DNA of 15,677 nucleotides from JACDAE01 sp034438015 (GCA_034438015.1 DAOTTD010000254.1:1-15677); one strand, 5' to 3'. Counted from the stretch's first letter, positions 1 to 7,661 are shown. Made by a program: numbers and translations. Notes: generated from the letters alone by a model not told the origin.

Positions 1-569
1 AGGGGACGTCTGGGATTTTCCAACGCCGAGCCGAGAAAATTGATCTCTTTTTCGAGCAGGAAGCCCGCGACGCCCGGTAATGTGTGCGTGACGCCCTCCG
101 TCGAGGCGTGCGCGCGATGGGCAGTGCCGAAGGCATCGTTGACGTAGAGATCGCCGAGGCTGGCGAGCTGAGCAGCGAACTCTGGATTGTTCTTCTCCTC
201 TTCCTTATGGAAGCGCAGATTTTCTAGCAGCAAGACCTGACCCGGCTGCAGGGCTGCTGCCTGCGCCGCAACCGCTGGCCCGATGCTATCGCTTGCCGTC
301 TGCACAGGCTTGCTCAGGAGTTCACCGAGACGTTGTGCGACCGGAGCCAGGCTCAGTTTCTCGACAACTTTGCCGTCTGGGCGTCCGAGATGTGACATCA
401 GGATAACAGCGGCGCCAGCGTCGAGCAAGTAATTGATGGTGGGAAGAGCCGCCTTGATGCGTGTGTCGTCAGTGATATGCCGCTCCGCGTCCAGCGGCAC
501 GTTAAAATCGACGCGAACCAGCACGCGTTTGCCAGCAACGTCGATGTCGCGTATGGTTTTCTTGTTCAT
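1..569 (-). CDS. pgk: Phosphoglycerate kinase, N-terminal part (cut by window edge)
   Basis: Phosphoglycerate kinase transfers a phosphate between 1,3-bisphosphoglycerate and ADP in the cytoplasm, the first ATP-yielding step of lower glycolysis. Reading down from the ATG at 569-567, 189 codons are open to the window edge. They cover about the first half of a roughly 395-residue enzyme, i.e. the substrate-binding N-domain. Visible family motifs, in order, are RVDFNVP near residue 19, LMSHLGRP near 58, LLLENLRFHKEEEKN near 110 and NDAFGTAHRAHAS near 140. An AGGA ribosome site lies 7 nt before the ATG. The gene follows gap on the same strand with 170 bp between them, the common gap-pgk order, and the pair is probably co-transcribed. 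The nucleotide-binding C-domain lies outside the window. Identity is not in doubt. Confidence 0.96.
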   Translation of the reverse strand, partial: MNKKTIRDIDVAGKRVLVRVDFNVPLDAERHITDDTRIKAALPTINYLLDAGAAVILMSHLGRPDGKVVEKLSLAPVAQRLGELLSKPVQTASDSIGPAVAAQAAALQPGQVLLLENLRFHKEEEKNNPEFAAQLASLGDLYVNDAFGTAHRAHASTEGVTHTLPGVAGFLLEKEINFLGSALENPRRP

Positions 570-679
570 CTGTAAATCCTACCGTTCATTTATCAACTAT
601 CAGGCGGTAGAAACCCGCTCCCACGCGCCCGGCTGATAGTAATGATTCTATACCTGACATGTGACAACGGGTCGCTCTC

Positions 680-718
680 GTCGGGACCTCTGCTCTCGAA
701 TAGGGCAGAGATCCCGGC
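680..718 (-). other. Long hairpin between gap and pgk
   Basis: The gap-pgk spacer holds an inverted repeat with arms 682-696 and 702-716 around a 5-nt loop. There is one C-A mismatch and one G-U wobble, and the stem extends weakly to 680/718. No run of T follows on either strand, so it does not look like an intrinsic terminator. In the gap-pgk transcript it would form a stable intercistronic stem, which could set mRNA stability or the gap:pgk ratio. That role is inference. Confidence 0.5.
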
Positions 719-739
719 TGCTTCAGACCAGCAGGCGAA

Positions 740-1753
740 CTAGAAGCCCTTTTGAGCGATGAAGTTCGTAACGTCGGCGACGCGAGAAGAGTAGCCCCAC
801 TCGTTGTCGTACCAGGCAATGACTTTAACCAGATTGCCGCCCAGGACCATCGTCGTAGCGCCATCGATGATGGCGGAGTGCGAGTCGCCACGGAAATCGC
901 TGGAGACCAGAGGCTCTTCGGTATAGTCGAGGATGCCCTTTAAGGGACCTGCCGCAGCATTTTTGAATGCCTGGTTGAGCTGCTCTTTCGTTGTCTCTTT
1001 GCGTGTGGTGGCGACGAAATCGACAACGGAGACTGTCACAGAGGGAACGCGCAAGGACATTCCGTCGAAGCGACCCTTGAGTTCTGGGATGACCAGGGCG
1101 AGGGCGCGTGCTGCACCGGTCGTGGTTGGGATGATGTTCGCTCCGGCGGTGCGAGCGCGGCGCAGGTCTTTGTGCACCTGGTCCAGGATGCGCTGGTCGT
1201 TGGTGTACGAGTGGATGGTGTTCATCAGGCCGCGCTCGATGCCGAATGCATCATTCAGGACCTTGGCGGCTGGGGCCAGACAGTTTGTTGTGCAGGATGC
1301 GTTAGAGATAATGGTATGTTTGGCTGGATCGTATACATTTTCGTTGACACCCAGCACGATCGTGAGATCTTCGCCCTTGGCGGGAGCGGAGATAATTACT
1401 TTTTTCGCGCCGCCCTTCAGGTGTGCGGAGGCTTTGCTGGCATCGGTGAAGAGGCCGGTGGACTCGATAACGATGTCGGCACCAAAGTCCGCCCAGGGGA
1501 TCTGCGCGGGATCGCGCTGCGCGACGACCTGGATTTTGTGCCCATTGACGATCAGCGAGTTTTCGGTGGCCGAGACCTCACCAGGAAAACGACCGTAGGT
1601 GGAGTCGTACTTCAGCAGGTGAGCATTTGTCTCCGTGTCTGTGATGTCGTTAATGGCAACGACTTCCAGTTCCTGCGGGTGGCGCTCGATGATCGCCTTC
1701 AAAGATTGTCGTCCAATACGTCCAAAACCATTGATGCCTATGCGGGTTGTCAT
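740..1753 (-). CDS. gap: Glyceraldehyde-3-phosphate dehydrogenase, type I
   Basis: This enzyme oxidises and phosphorylates glyceraldehyde-3-phosphate to 1,3-bisphosphoglycerate with NAD(P), in the cytoplasm. The 337-residue product has normal family length. The N-terminal Rossmann domain starts with RIGINGFGRIGR. The catalytic site SNASCTTNCLAP places the nucleophile at Cys154, and His181 in TIHSYT is its base partner. The C-terminal WYDNEWGYSSR segment is also present. The in-frame GTG just upstream (1756) would leave only 3 nt after the AAGGAG ribosome site, whereas the ATG at 1753 leaves 6 nt, so the ATG is preferred. pgk follows downstream. A parS-like palindrome (1801-1816) lies 48 bp before the start codon, in the promoter or leader region. 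Whether it affects expression is unknown. Confidence 0.97.
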   Translation of the reverse strand: MTTRIGINGFGRIGRQSLKAIIERHPQELEVVAINDITDTETNAHLLKYDSTYGRFPGEVSATENSLIVNGHKIQVVAQRDPAQIPWADFGADIVIESTGLFTDASKASAHLKGGAKKVIISAPAKGEDLTIVLGVNENVYDPAKHTIISNASCTTNCLAPAAKVLNDAFGIERGLMNTIHSYTNDQRILDQVHKDLRRARTAGANIIPTTTGAARALALVIPELKGRFDGMSLRVPSVTVSVVDFVATTRKETTKEQLNQAFKNAAAGPLKGILDYTEEPLVSSDFRGDSHSAIIDGATTMVLGGNLVKVIAWYDNEWGYSSRVADVTNFIAQKGF

Positions 1754-1800
1754 CACAATCTCCTTCTGTGGTACGTTTTCTCATCAACGCGAAAATAAAA

Positions 1801-1816
1801 TGTTTCATGTGAAACA
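1801..1816. promoter_or_regulatory. parS-like ParB site A (15/16)
   Basis: TGTTTCATGTGAAACA differs from the near-universal chromosomal parS sequence TGTTTCACGTGAAACA at one central base (position 8). It lies in the intergenic space upstream of gap, outside any real gene, and flanking A/T bases extend the symmetry to 18 bp. In established systems ParB loads onto DNA at such sites to drive origin segregation. Confidence 0.75.
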
Positions 1817-1971
1817 TTGTGATGGAGAGAACCTGCCAGTAAAGGCTAACGGATACTTCTCTTGATCACTCCTAAAGGTTATCATTTTATTGCGAGTGCA
1901 TGCAAGGGGCAGTTTTGATGAAGCACTTGTGTAGAAGATACCGGCGTGGGTAATGAGGCGATGATGATGGA

Positions 1972-2014
1972 GCCGGAAAGCTGGAGCGCACGAACTCGAC
2001 TCTAACTTTCCGGC
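1972..2014. other. Inverted repeat downstream of the aminotransferase
   Basis: The 287-bp spacer between gap and the aminotransferase holds a perfect 9-bp inverted repeat, GCCGGAAAG (1972-1980) with CTTTCCGGC (2006-2014), around a 25-nt loop. A second weak pairing of CCCCA with TGGGG lies closer to the aminotransferase stop. Neither is followed by a T-run on the minus strand, so a terminator call is not supported. Besides parS site A, I see nothing else in this spacer. Confidence 0.3.
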
Positions 2015-2043
2015 CAATCCCCAGTTATGTATACGTATTGGGG

Positions 2044-3483
2044 TTACACAGTAGGAACCGGGATGACGCCGATTGAGAAGCGGATAAACTCGTCGGTGTA
2101 ACCGAAGCCTGAGCCGGGAACGCCAGCAATGCCGGTCTTCTCGAAGAGCGAGAAGGCGTCTTCCTCTGGGCGCAGACGGCTCCAGTTGTATACGGTTGCA
2201 TCGTCGTCTCTATAGATCTGGGCGAAGAGATGCTGCTCTTCGTCGATGCGGCGCAATTGCGCTACCAGGCGTTCGCGTCTGAGACGGTAGAAGGCCCGTA
2301 TCTTCTCTACGATCCAGGGCCGCGACTGGATGAGCAGCAGGTAGGCCATGAAGCGAAGCTGCCACTCACCGGGCAGCGAGGCCATGGTATTGCTCCAGCT
2401 CGGCGCGATGGCTGAGGCTAGAGCTGGATTGCCACATGTAACCCAGCCGAAGCGCTCGCCCGTCAGGCTATGCGTTTTTGAGAAGCTGCTGATGAAAATG
2501 GTGTGCGCCAATACATCGGAGGGTGTAAATGCCTCCACGCGCTCCTGATCTTCCTGTGGGTTGCCGGTTCCTATATAAGCGAGATCGGCGAAGGTAAGGA
2601 TATTCCGTCCCTGCTGCCAGTAGCGGCGCAGAACGTCGTGAAGCGCGTTCAGTTCAGTCGGATTATAAGCAAAGGCTGTAGGATTGTTTGTAATGGTCAG
2701 ATAGATGAGGCGAATATCAGTATTCTGGGCCAGTATCTGATCGAGTTGCGTTGCAGTCAGTTTAAAGTGATGCTCGGGCAAAGTTGAAAATCTGTGTAAA
2801 CGATATCCGCACGATTTTGCCTGCCACTCAGGCACGCCAAAACCGGGCTCGGGGAAGAGAACGGCGGGGTCGGAGATGTTTTGTTCGCGGTACATATGCG
2901 CGAGGCCGCGCAACACCTTGTCGATCCCGTCCATCGCGCCCAGGCTCAGGTAGACCTGTTCGCCGCGTACGGGCAGTCCCCACATCTCCTCCGCCAGCCA
3001 CGAACGCAGGACCGGGTTCCCGACTCCATAGATGTCATAGATGCGTGGATCATAATCGTGTGCCAGCAGCAGGCGTTCGCATTCCATCATCTGCTCGCGC
3101 AGCCAGAGATACGCCTCGCCCGAAGCTATGTAGCCGTGCAGATCCTCGCCAGGCAGCGCTATGCCAAGGTCGTCTGCGAGCAGGCGGTAGTCGGCGGGGC
3201 CACCTGGTTCACCTTCGCACTCGATCACCTTGCGCAGATTCACGTCGCCGATTGTGCGATTGACGATCTCGGATGCAATGATCTCTTCGGCGATGTTGCG
3301 CCTGCGACACTCCTGTTCAAGCTCCGCTACGAGGCGAGCCATGACGCGAATGGGGCCGGGACCCTCCTGAATATGTGGTCGGTAGCGAAGAAGTATTTCA
3401 CTACGTAATTGTCGGAGTATTTTACGTTGTTCGTCTGGACTGGAAATGGTGGGCGCATCTGCAGAATTGTTGTGGATAATCAC
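2044..3483 (-). CDS. PLP-dependent aminotransferase, class I/II (fold type I)
   Basis: This is a fold-type I pyridoxal-phosphate aminotransferase with an N-terminal extension of about 100 residues before the catalytic domain. In the 479-residue product, the PLP-contacting NNPT is near residue 266, the aspartate of FADLAY is Asp300, and the Schiff-base lysine is Lys336 in SSFSKTHSLTGERFGW. The substrate-carboxylate arginine is Arg468 in FIRFSIG. The amino-acid substrate cannot be named from the sequence. The farthest upstream ATG (3522) has no properly spaced ribosome site. An AAAGGAG at 3492-3498 instead points to GTG (3483, 8 nt) or TTG (3486, 5 nt), and GTG is used here. The gene stands alone on the minus strand between gap and hutH. 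A palindromic repeat lies upstream at 3624-3777. Confidence 0.88.
   Translation of the reverse strand: MIIHNNSADAPTISSPDEQRKILRQLRSEILLRYRPHIQEGPGPIRVMARLVAELEQECRRRNIAEEIIASEIVNRTIGDVNLRKVIECEGEPGGPADYRLLADDLGIALPGEDLHGYIASGEAYLWLREQMMECERLLLAHDYDPRIYDIYGVGNPVLRSWLAEEMWGLPVRGEQVYLSLGAMDGIDKVLRGLAHMYREQNISDPAVLFPEPGFGVPEWQAKSCGYRLHRFSTLPEHHFKLTATQLDQILAQNTDIRLIYLTITNNPTAFAYNPTELNALHDVLRRYWQQGRNILTFADLAYIGTGNPQEDQERVEAFTPSDVLAHTIFISSFSKTHSLTGERFGWVTCGNPALASAIAPSWSNTMASLPGEWQLRFMAYLLLIQSRPWIVEKIRAFYRLRRERLVAQLRRIDEEQHLFAQIYRDDDATVYNWSRLRPEEDAFSLFEKTGIAGVPGSGFGYTDEFIRFSIGVIPVPTV
3471..3479 (-). other. Single consensus DnaA box
   Basis: The minus strand reads TTATCCACA, an exact match to the consensus DnaA box, within the first codons of the aminotransferase. 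No further exact box or AT-rich unwinding region was seen nearby, so one box may be chance. It is recorded because parS sites cluster around it. Confidence 0.3.
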
Positions 3484-3623
3484 CAATGGTACTCCTTTCA
3501 CGATGCGCGCAACGTGGCGCATCTTCTGTAAGAAGTGGCATAGTCACCGTTGACTAGCTTTGATGCTTGCAGTGTAGCACACTGGCGCGCGCAGTTACAA
3601 GAAACACAATACTGTAATATGTA

Positions 3624-3777
3624 TCTCTTCAGGTCCTCTCGCCGCCTGCGGCGGCTCGCCTGGGTTGGTGTGGATGGCGGGATTTGCGGCCCGGGGCCGC
3701 AAATCCCGCCATCCACACACAAGGGCTTGTGAAGCGCCTTTGGCGCTGACGAGTCTAGAAAGAGGGACCTGAAGAGA
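3624..3777. repeat. Modular palindromic element R1
   Basis: The outer ends form a 13-bp inverted repeat, TCTCTTCAGGTCC (3624-3636) with its complement at 3765-3777. Inside, in order, are a GCCGCC/GGCGGC hairpin (3641-3655), a perfect palindrome with 25-bp arms and a one-base centre (3668-3718), and an AGCGCC/GGCGCT hairpin (3733-3747). The palindrome starts with TGGATGGCG and ends with CGCCATCCA. The same module order with the same conserved words recurs at 7682-7818, where the inner palindrome arms differ. The element fills the space between hutH and the aminotransferase. A parS-like site lies 37 bp from its right end. It has no coding potential of its own. Confidence 0.8.
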
Positions 3778-3814
3778 GTTATTATAGTATGTGAAACGGT
3801 GAATCATGCTGCGA

Positions 3815-3830
3815 TGTTTCACGTGAAACG
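3815..3830. promoter_or_regulatory. parS-like ParB site B (15/16)
   Basis: TGTTTCACGTGAAACG matches the parS consensus at all but the last base. It abuts the stop codon of hutH (3831-3833) and lies between that gene and element R1. A further half-site, GTGAAAC, is present at 3791-3797. Confidence 0.8.
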
Positions 3831-5375
3831 TTAACTGATCGCGGCGAAGCTCCCTTCTTTCACCGCCCGGCTGAGTACCGCGATATCCGGCGAAAGCACA
3901 CGATCGTCTTCGAGCTTCGGCACACAGGTGCGCACAAGCTCATACGCGAGCTGTACTCCTCTACCTGGTTGCAGCGGCTTGCGGAACTCCAGCATCTGGG
4001 CCGCGCACATCAGCTCGATCGCGACGATCTGCTGCGTGTATGCGACGATCTGTATGACCTTGTGCGCGCTGGTCACACCCATGCTCACAAAATCTTCCAT
4101 ACCGGCAGAGGTTGGTATCGAGTCGATGCTGGCGGGGTGTGCGAGGATCTTGATCTCGTTGACGAGCGCGGCGGCTACGTATTGCGAGAGCATGAGGCCG
4201 GAGTGCAGGCCGGGATCAGGTGTGAGGAAGAGCGGCGCGTTGCCGTGATCCCATTCGTGTGGACTGAGCAGGTTGTAGATGCGCCGTTCGGAGAAGCTTG
4301 CCAGTTGTGCCAGGGCGATCGCCATAACGTCGAGCGCCAGGGCCAGCGGCTGCCCATGGAAGTTGCCTCCGCTCAGGATGGCGCCGTCCTCTGGAAAGAC
4401 CAGCGGATTGTCGGTGACGGCGTCCAGTTCGCATTCGAAGACGTTCGCGCAGTAGTCCAATGCATCGCGCAGGGCTCCGAAGACCTGCGGGGCGCAGCGC
4501 AGGGTGTAGGGATCTTGCACGCGCGGACAGTTCTCGTGGCTTTTGTTGATCTCGCTGTCGCGCACCAGTTCGCGCAGTCGCGCCGCGCTCACCTGCTGCC
4601 CATGCTGTTTGCGGCGCTGGTGAATACGCTCGTCCAGCGGAACGTGGCTGCCCAGGAGCCCTTCGAGGCTCATTGCATACGCGACCTCGGCGCTCTGCAC
4701 CAGCGTCCACGCGTCGGCTAGCGATAATATTGCCATCGCCTCCATTAGATGGGTGCCATTGATCAGCGCCAGGCCCTCTTTAGCCTGCAAACGTAGAGGA
4801 GTCAGTCCCGCTTTCTGTAAAGCCTCGCCTCCTGTGTAGCTCTGATCGTTATAGCGCGCCTCGCCCTCGCCCACCAGCACCAGTCCCAGGTGCGCCAGCG
4901 GAGCCAGGTCGCCACTTGCCCCGACCGATCCGCGCGAGGGTATTAGCGGATAGATTCTCTTGTTCAGCATGTCTACGAGGAGCTGAACGATCTCCACGCG
5001 CACGCCTGAGTTGCCACGCGCCAGGCTGGCTGCCAGCAAAACCATCATCGCGCGCGTCACCTCTTCGCTCAGTGGGTCGCCGACGCCGGCGGCGTGGCTG
5101 CGCAGCAGATTATGTTGCAGGTCCAGCAACTGATTCTGTGGAATGCGCACGCTGCTCAAATGTCCAAAGCCGGTCGTCACACCGTAAACTTTCCTGCCCT
5201 CAGCCGAGATCGCGTCGATCAGCAAACGTGCCGCCTGTATGCGCAGGATCGACTCGGCGCCGAGTGTGACGTTGTGATGGTGACGGGCAATTGCCACGAC
5301 TTCTGAACTCTCCAGCGCCTGACCGTTGATGATGATGGATGAAGGTTGTATCTGAGGTTGTATTGTCTTCAACAT
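3831..5375 (-). CDS. hutH: Histidine ammonia-lyase
   Basis: HutH removes ammonia from L-histidine to give trans-urocanate, the first step of histidine degradation, in the cytoplasm. The 514-residue product has normal length. YGVTTGFGHLSS near residue 64 carries the catalytic tyrosine. GSVGASGDLAPLAHL near 149 contains Ala153-Ser154-Gly155, the triad that cyclises into the MIO cofactor. NGTHLMEA near 206 and the central FHGQPLALALD segment are also typical. AAAGGA lies 8 nt before the ATG at 5375. Other MIO enzymes (phenylalanine or tyrosine ammonia-lyases) share the triad, but length, motif context and the nearby hutI favour histidine. Urocanase (hutU) is not in the window, and hutI is separated from hutH by two unrelated genes. 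Confidence 0.95.
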   Translation of the reverse strand: MLKTIQPQIQPSSIIINGQALESSEVVAIARHHHNVTLGAESILRIQAARLLIDAISAEGRKVYGVTTGFGHLSSVRIPQNQLLDLQHNLLRSHAAGVGDPLSEEVTRAMMVLLAASLARGNSGVRVEIVQLLVDMLNKRIYPLIPSRGSVGASGDLAPLAHLGLVLVGEGEARYNDQSYTGGEALQKAGLTPLRLQAKEGLALINGTHLMEAMAILSLADAWTLVQSAEVAYAMSLEGLLGSHVPLDERIHQRRKQHGQQVSAARLRELVRDSEINKSHENCPRVQDPYTLRCAPQVFGALRDALDYCANVFECELDAVTDNPLVFPEDGAILSGGNFHGQPLALALDVMAIALAQLASFSERRIYNLLSPHEWDHGNAPLFLTPDPGLHSGLMLSQYVAAALVNEIKILAHPASIDSIPTSAGMEDFVSMGVTSAHKVIQIVAYTQQIVAIELMCAAQMLEFRKPLQPGRGVQLAYELVRTCVPKLEDDRVLSPDIAVLSRAVKEGSFAAIS

Positions 5376-5470
5376 AGAAGTAGTCCTTTCTAGGCTTCTC
5401 TGCCTTGTATTCTAGCATAACAGAGAAGGCAATTGACGTAAAGTTTAGGGGCCGTGTGAACGGGGCTGTT

Positions 5471-5543
5471 TAAAAGTCGGGTCAAGTGAGGTTAAGTTCC
5501 ATAAGGGAGTGTAGCAAAATCACGCTCGTTCACTCGACTTTTA
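5471..5543. repeat. Inverted repeat in the hutH upstream region
   Basis: TAAAAGTCG (5471-5479) is matched by CGACTTTTA (5535-5543), and imperfect pairing continues a few bases inward (GGTCAA against TTCACT). The arms are about 55 bp apart, too far for a terminator hairpin and more like the ends of a small decayed element or an operator pair. It lies in the 417-bp stretch (5376-5792) between the divergent hutH and DABB-protein genes. That stretch otherwise holds only a TATACT -10-like hexamer (5567-5572) and the short ORF at 5622. Confidence 0.35.
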
Positions 5544-5621
5544 CGAACTTTAAAAAAGTAATAAGGTATACTAAAGGGTGAAGACAAGGATACTCTCTAT
5601 TGATTGAAGGAGGAGCCGCCC

Positions 5622-5720
5622 ATGCCCAAGCATCTCACTCTAGAGCTAACCGAAGAGCAGCGCAAAATATTGAGTTGGCATTGCGACCACGATCAGAAGC
5701 CGTTGATCGATTTCGTATAA
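5622..5720 (+). pseudogene. 32-codon ORF, possibly an IS remnant
   Basis: A 32-residue ORF starts at an ATG preceded by a full AAGGAGG ribosome site at 8-nt spacing. It begins MPKHLTLELTEEQRKIL and ends at TAA. From memory, the opening resembles the start of helix-turn-helix proteins of IS630-type elements, but the match stops after about 26 residues, which suggests a truncated remnant. The ribosome site is stronger than that of most genes here. After the TAA the same frame stays open into the downstream gene at 5793. It could instead be a genuine leader peptide. Confidence in the IS interpretation is low. Confidence 0.3.
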
Positions 5721-5792
5721 AATTACGGGAAGGTCGCTGGCACGCTTCTGCTGATAGTCAGGCGCTTGCAATCCCTCTACAAGGAGCTGAAC

Positions 5793-6575
5793 ATGCAGAA
5801 ACTCACGTCATATGTTGCACAGGTTGTTAACGTTGCCCCTGCGCTACGGCAGACCTATGCCGCCTTTCTGAAAGAGCAGTATCTACCGCTCTGGGTCGAA
5901 CTCTGGCAACGTGGGTTGCTCGTGGGCCGACACACCTTTGAAACCGTTCTGGTGTATAGCGAAGCTGCACAGCTCTCGCGTTGGAGTCACCTCCATCTCA
6001 TGTGCGCTGCCGAGGAAGTGGACCCGCAGCAGCTCCTGCAGGCTGAAGAGGAGCAGAAACAAACCCGCTGGGCCACTCTGCCGACGGTGGCGCAGTTGGA
6101 TCAAGCGCTTGCCGAGGTACGTAGGATTGAGGTGTTGCATAGCACGCCGTATGCATACTACCCCCATCCTGTACTTGCAGCCAGGCAACGCGAAGGCGAG
6201 GTCCTCTTCAGCGTTGAATACATCGACGTGCAGGCGGCAAGGCTGGACGAGTATCGCCACAGTATGATGGTTAACAGCGGGCCAGCAATGCAGCTTTTGA
6301 TGCAGAGGGGCACGACCTACAATTTTATCGCGCTGGAGACAGCGGAGGTGTTGTTGACACAACCTGAGATGCCTGGCTGGAACCAGATCCATGTGATGGG
6401 AGTGTTTAGTTCGAAGACGATCCCAGACTTTCTTAGAGCGTTTGATACAGCGTTACGTGAGGTCAATCCTACCAGCGGCGGCTACCAGCAAGTGTTTGGC
6501 CGTCTCGATGAGTACCGCTCCAAGCCCCACTGGTGTTTCACTCGGGAACTGACCGATCTCCGCATTCCAGAATGA
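5793..6575 (+). CDS. Two-domain DABB-fold (NIPSNAP-like) protein of unknown function
   Basis: The 260-residue protein has no signal peptide or membrane segment and is probably cytoplasmic. It looks internally duplicated. Each half has a helix ending in an L/M-x-RG turn (QRGLLVGRH near residue 44; MQRGTTYNF near 170), then a beta strand containing ETVLVY or ETAEVL, then W-x2-(L/I)-H-(L/V)-M (WSHLHLM near 67; WNQIHVM near 196). This layout fits tandem ferredoxin-like dimeric alpha/beta-barrel domains of the NIPSNAP type, a fold found in diverse small oxygenases and binding proteins. No catalytic residues can be assigned, so no function is claimed. The ATG at 5793 follows AAGGAG by 6 nt. The gene runs opposite to its neighbours and separates hutH from the phosphatidyltransferase. 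Confidence 0.8.
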   Translation: MQKLTSYVAQVVNVAPALRQTYAAFLKEQYLPLWVELWQRGLLVGRHTFETVLVYSEAAQLSRWSHLHLMCAAEEVDPQQLLQAEEEQKQTRWATLPTVAQLDQALAEVRRIEVLHSTPYAYYPHPVLAARQREGEVLFSVEYIDVQAARLDEYRHSMMVNSGPAMQLLMQRGTTYNFIALETAEVLLTQPEMPGWNQIHVMGVFSSKTIPDFLRAFDTALREVNPTSGGYQQVFGRLDEYRSKPHWCFTRELTDLRIPE

Positions 6576-6696
6576 GATGCGCCAGGGAGTTACAGTTTCG
6601 CGATCTCGCGCTCTGGAAATATTCCCTGTTCTAACAAGAAACGACTCGCTTGCACCTTGCTTAAAAGAGACTTTTACATAGTCAGGTGCATGATCA

Positions 6697-7611
6697 TTAC
6701 CGTAACTGCCGTGGCGATTCTTGTGGTCGCCTTGCAGGCTTATTCGCCCTGATCTGTGCTATCGGCGCCGCAACCAGCAGAGCCAGCGCGACGATCAGCA
6801 GCGGGAGGTTGATCACGTGAGCGAGCATTGCGAGCTGAGGCGGGGCTAACAGGACAAAGAAATAGAGGGATTGTGCAGTGCCTGCGCACTTGCCCCAGAG
6901 CGTGGAGCCGAAGCGTAGAGGACGAGCAAGTAGGAAATAGCTGACGAGCGCGGCAAGAAGCGGCACACAGAAACGCAGGAGCATGACTATGCCGAGCCAG
7001 AGCGGCAAGACATTGTTCTGAATCAGAATAATGGTGACGGTCAGGTACAGGCAAAAATCGGCCTCGCTGTCAGTGATCTGACCCAATCTGCTCTGCATTC
7101 CTGTCTGCCTTGCCACCAATCCATCCAGAATATCGGTGATGATGCCGAAAAGGAAAACAAGCAACGCCAATGTCGATGGCGTCGAGAGTCCGCCGATCAG
7201 TCTGCCGAGAAGATAGGATGCTGCAAGACCACGCAGACCGGTGATTATGTTGGCCATTCCCACGTGTGGCAGTAGTTCCCCTGTCTGTGCCTGTCGATTG
7301 AGACCAAGGTGCCAGAAGAGATCGCTCTGCTGCCACGCCACGCAAAATATGAAACCCGGTAGTAGACGGAACAATGTGGTTGTCCCCGTACTTAGAAAAG
7401 TGACGAATAGTAAAATCAACGTGAGTCCGCTAAAGAGCAGCGTCACGCGCAGCCACGAACGTTTGAGTGCGGGATGAGCATGTGCCGTCGCGCACGATAT
7501 GTGCCATGAGCGTGCAAGAAAGTGCCACCAGCCGGATAGACTGAAGCGTTCTTTTTTCAAAGTAGTAAGGAGGTCGATGACGAATTGTTTGTTGGAAGCG
7601 CTTTCTTGCAT
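6697..7611 (-). CDS. CDP-alcohol phosphatidyltransferase family membrane protein
   Basis: Members of this integral-membrane family move a phosphatidyl group from a CDP-lipid to an alcohol such as glycerol-3-phosphate, inositol or serine. The signature D-x2-DG-x2-AR-x8-G-x3-D-x3-D is complete in DILDGLVARQTGMQ, continuing into SRLGQITDSEAD, about residues 160-185 from this start. Several hydrophobic segments surround it, and NIITGLRGLA precedes it as in phosphatidylglycerophosphate synthases. The roughly 100-residue N-terminal extension with one membrane span is longer than in a typical PgsA. The acceptor alcohol cannot be told. An upstream in-frame ATG (7662) exists, but it lies inside parS site C and has no ribosome site. 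The ATG at 7611, with a weak GGA 10 nt before it, is used here, though the choice is uncertain. Confidence 0.87.
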   Translation of the reverse strand: MQESASNKQFVIDLLTTLKKERFSLSGWWHFLARSWHISCATAHAHPALKRSWLRVTLLFSGLTLILLFVTFLSTGTTTLFRLLPGFIFCVAWQQSDLFWHLGLNRQAQTGELLPHVGMANIITGLRGLAASYLLGRLIGGLSTPSTLALLVFLFGIITDILDGLVARQTGMQSRLGQITDSEADFCLYLTVTIILIQNNVLPLWLGIVMLLRFCVPLLAALVSYFLLARPLRFGSTLWGKCAGTAQSLYFFVLLAPPQLAMLAHVINLPLLIVALALLVAAPIAQIRANKPARRPQESPRQLR

Positions 7612-7645
7612 ACGCGATATTTCCAATGCTATTTTCTTACGATCA

Positions 7646-7661
7646 TGTTTCACGTGAAACA
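7646..7661. promoter_or_regulatory. parS ParB site C (16/16)
   Basis: TGTTTCACGTGAAACA is an exact match to the parS consensus, and flanking A and T make an 18-bp perfect palindrome (7645-7662). The plus-strand GATC just before it is mirrored at site D, so the two sites form a 22-bp inverted repeat (7641-7662 and 7832-7853). Confidence 0.9.

Noticed and set aside
1172..1798. Plus-strand frame of 208 codons over gap
   Set aside because: Antisense to gap, whose identity is certain.
3668..3718. The R1 palindrome as an intrinsic terminator for hutH
   Set aside because: No T-run follows on either strand, and the 25-bp arms with a one-base centre are unlike normal terminators.
3471..3830. A replication origin at the DnaA box and parS site B
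   Set aside because: Only one exact DnaA box was found, with no AT-rich unwinding region and no dnaA or dnaN gene nearby.
4216..4710. Minus-strand open frame inside hutH
   Set aside because: It is an alternate frame of hutH codons, with Arg/Ala-rich low-information composition.
5471..5543. Complete insertion sequence or MITE between hutH and the DABB gene
   Set aside because: The 9-bp arms are short, no target-site duplication was found and no transposase is present.
6583..6628. CAGGGA/TCCCTG nested stem between the DABB gene and the phosphatidyltransferase as a bidirectional terminator
   Set aside because: The pairing is interrupted and no T-run follows in either direction.
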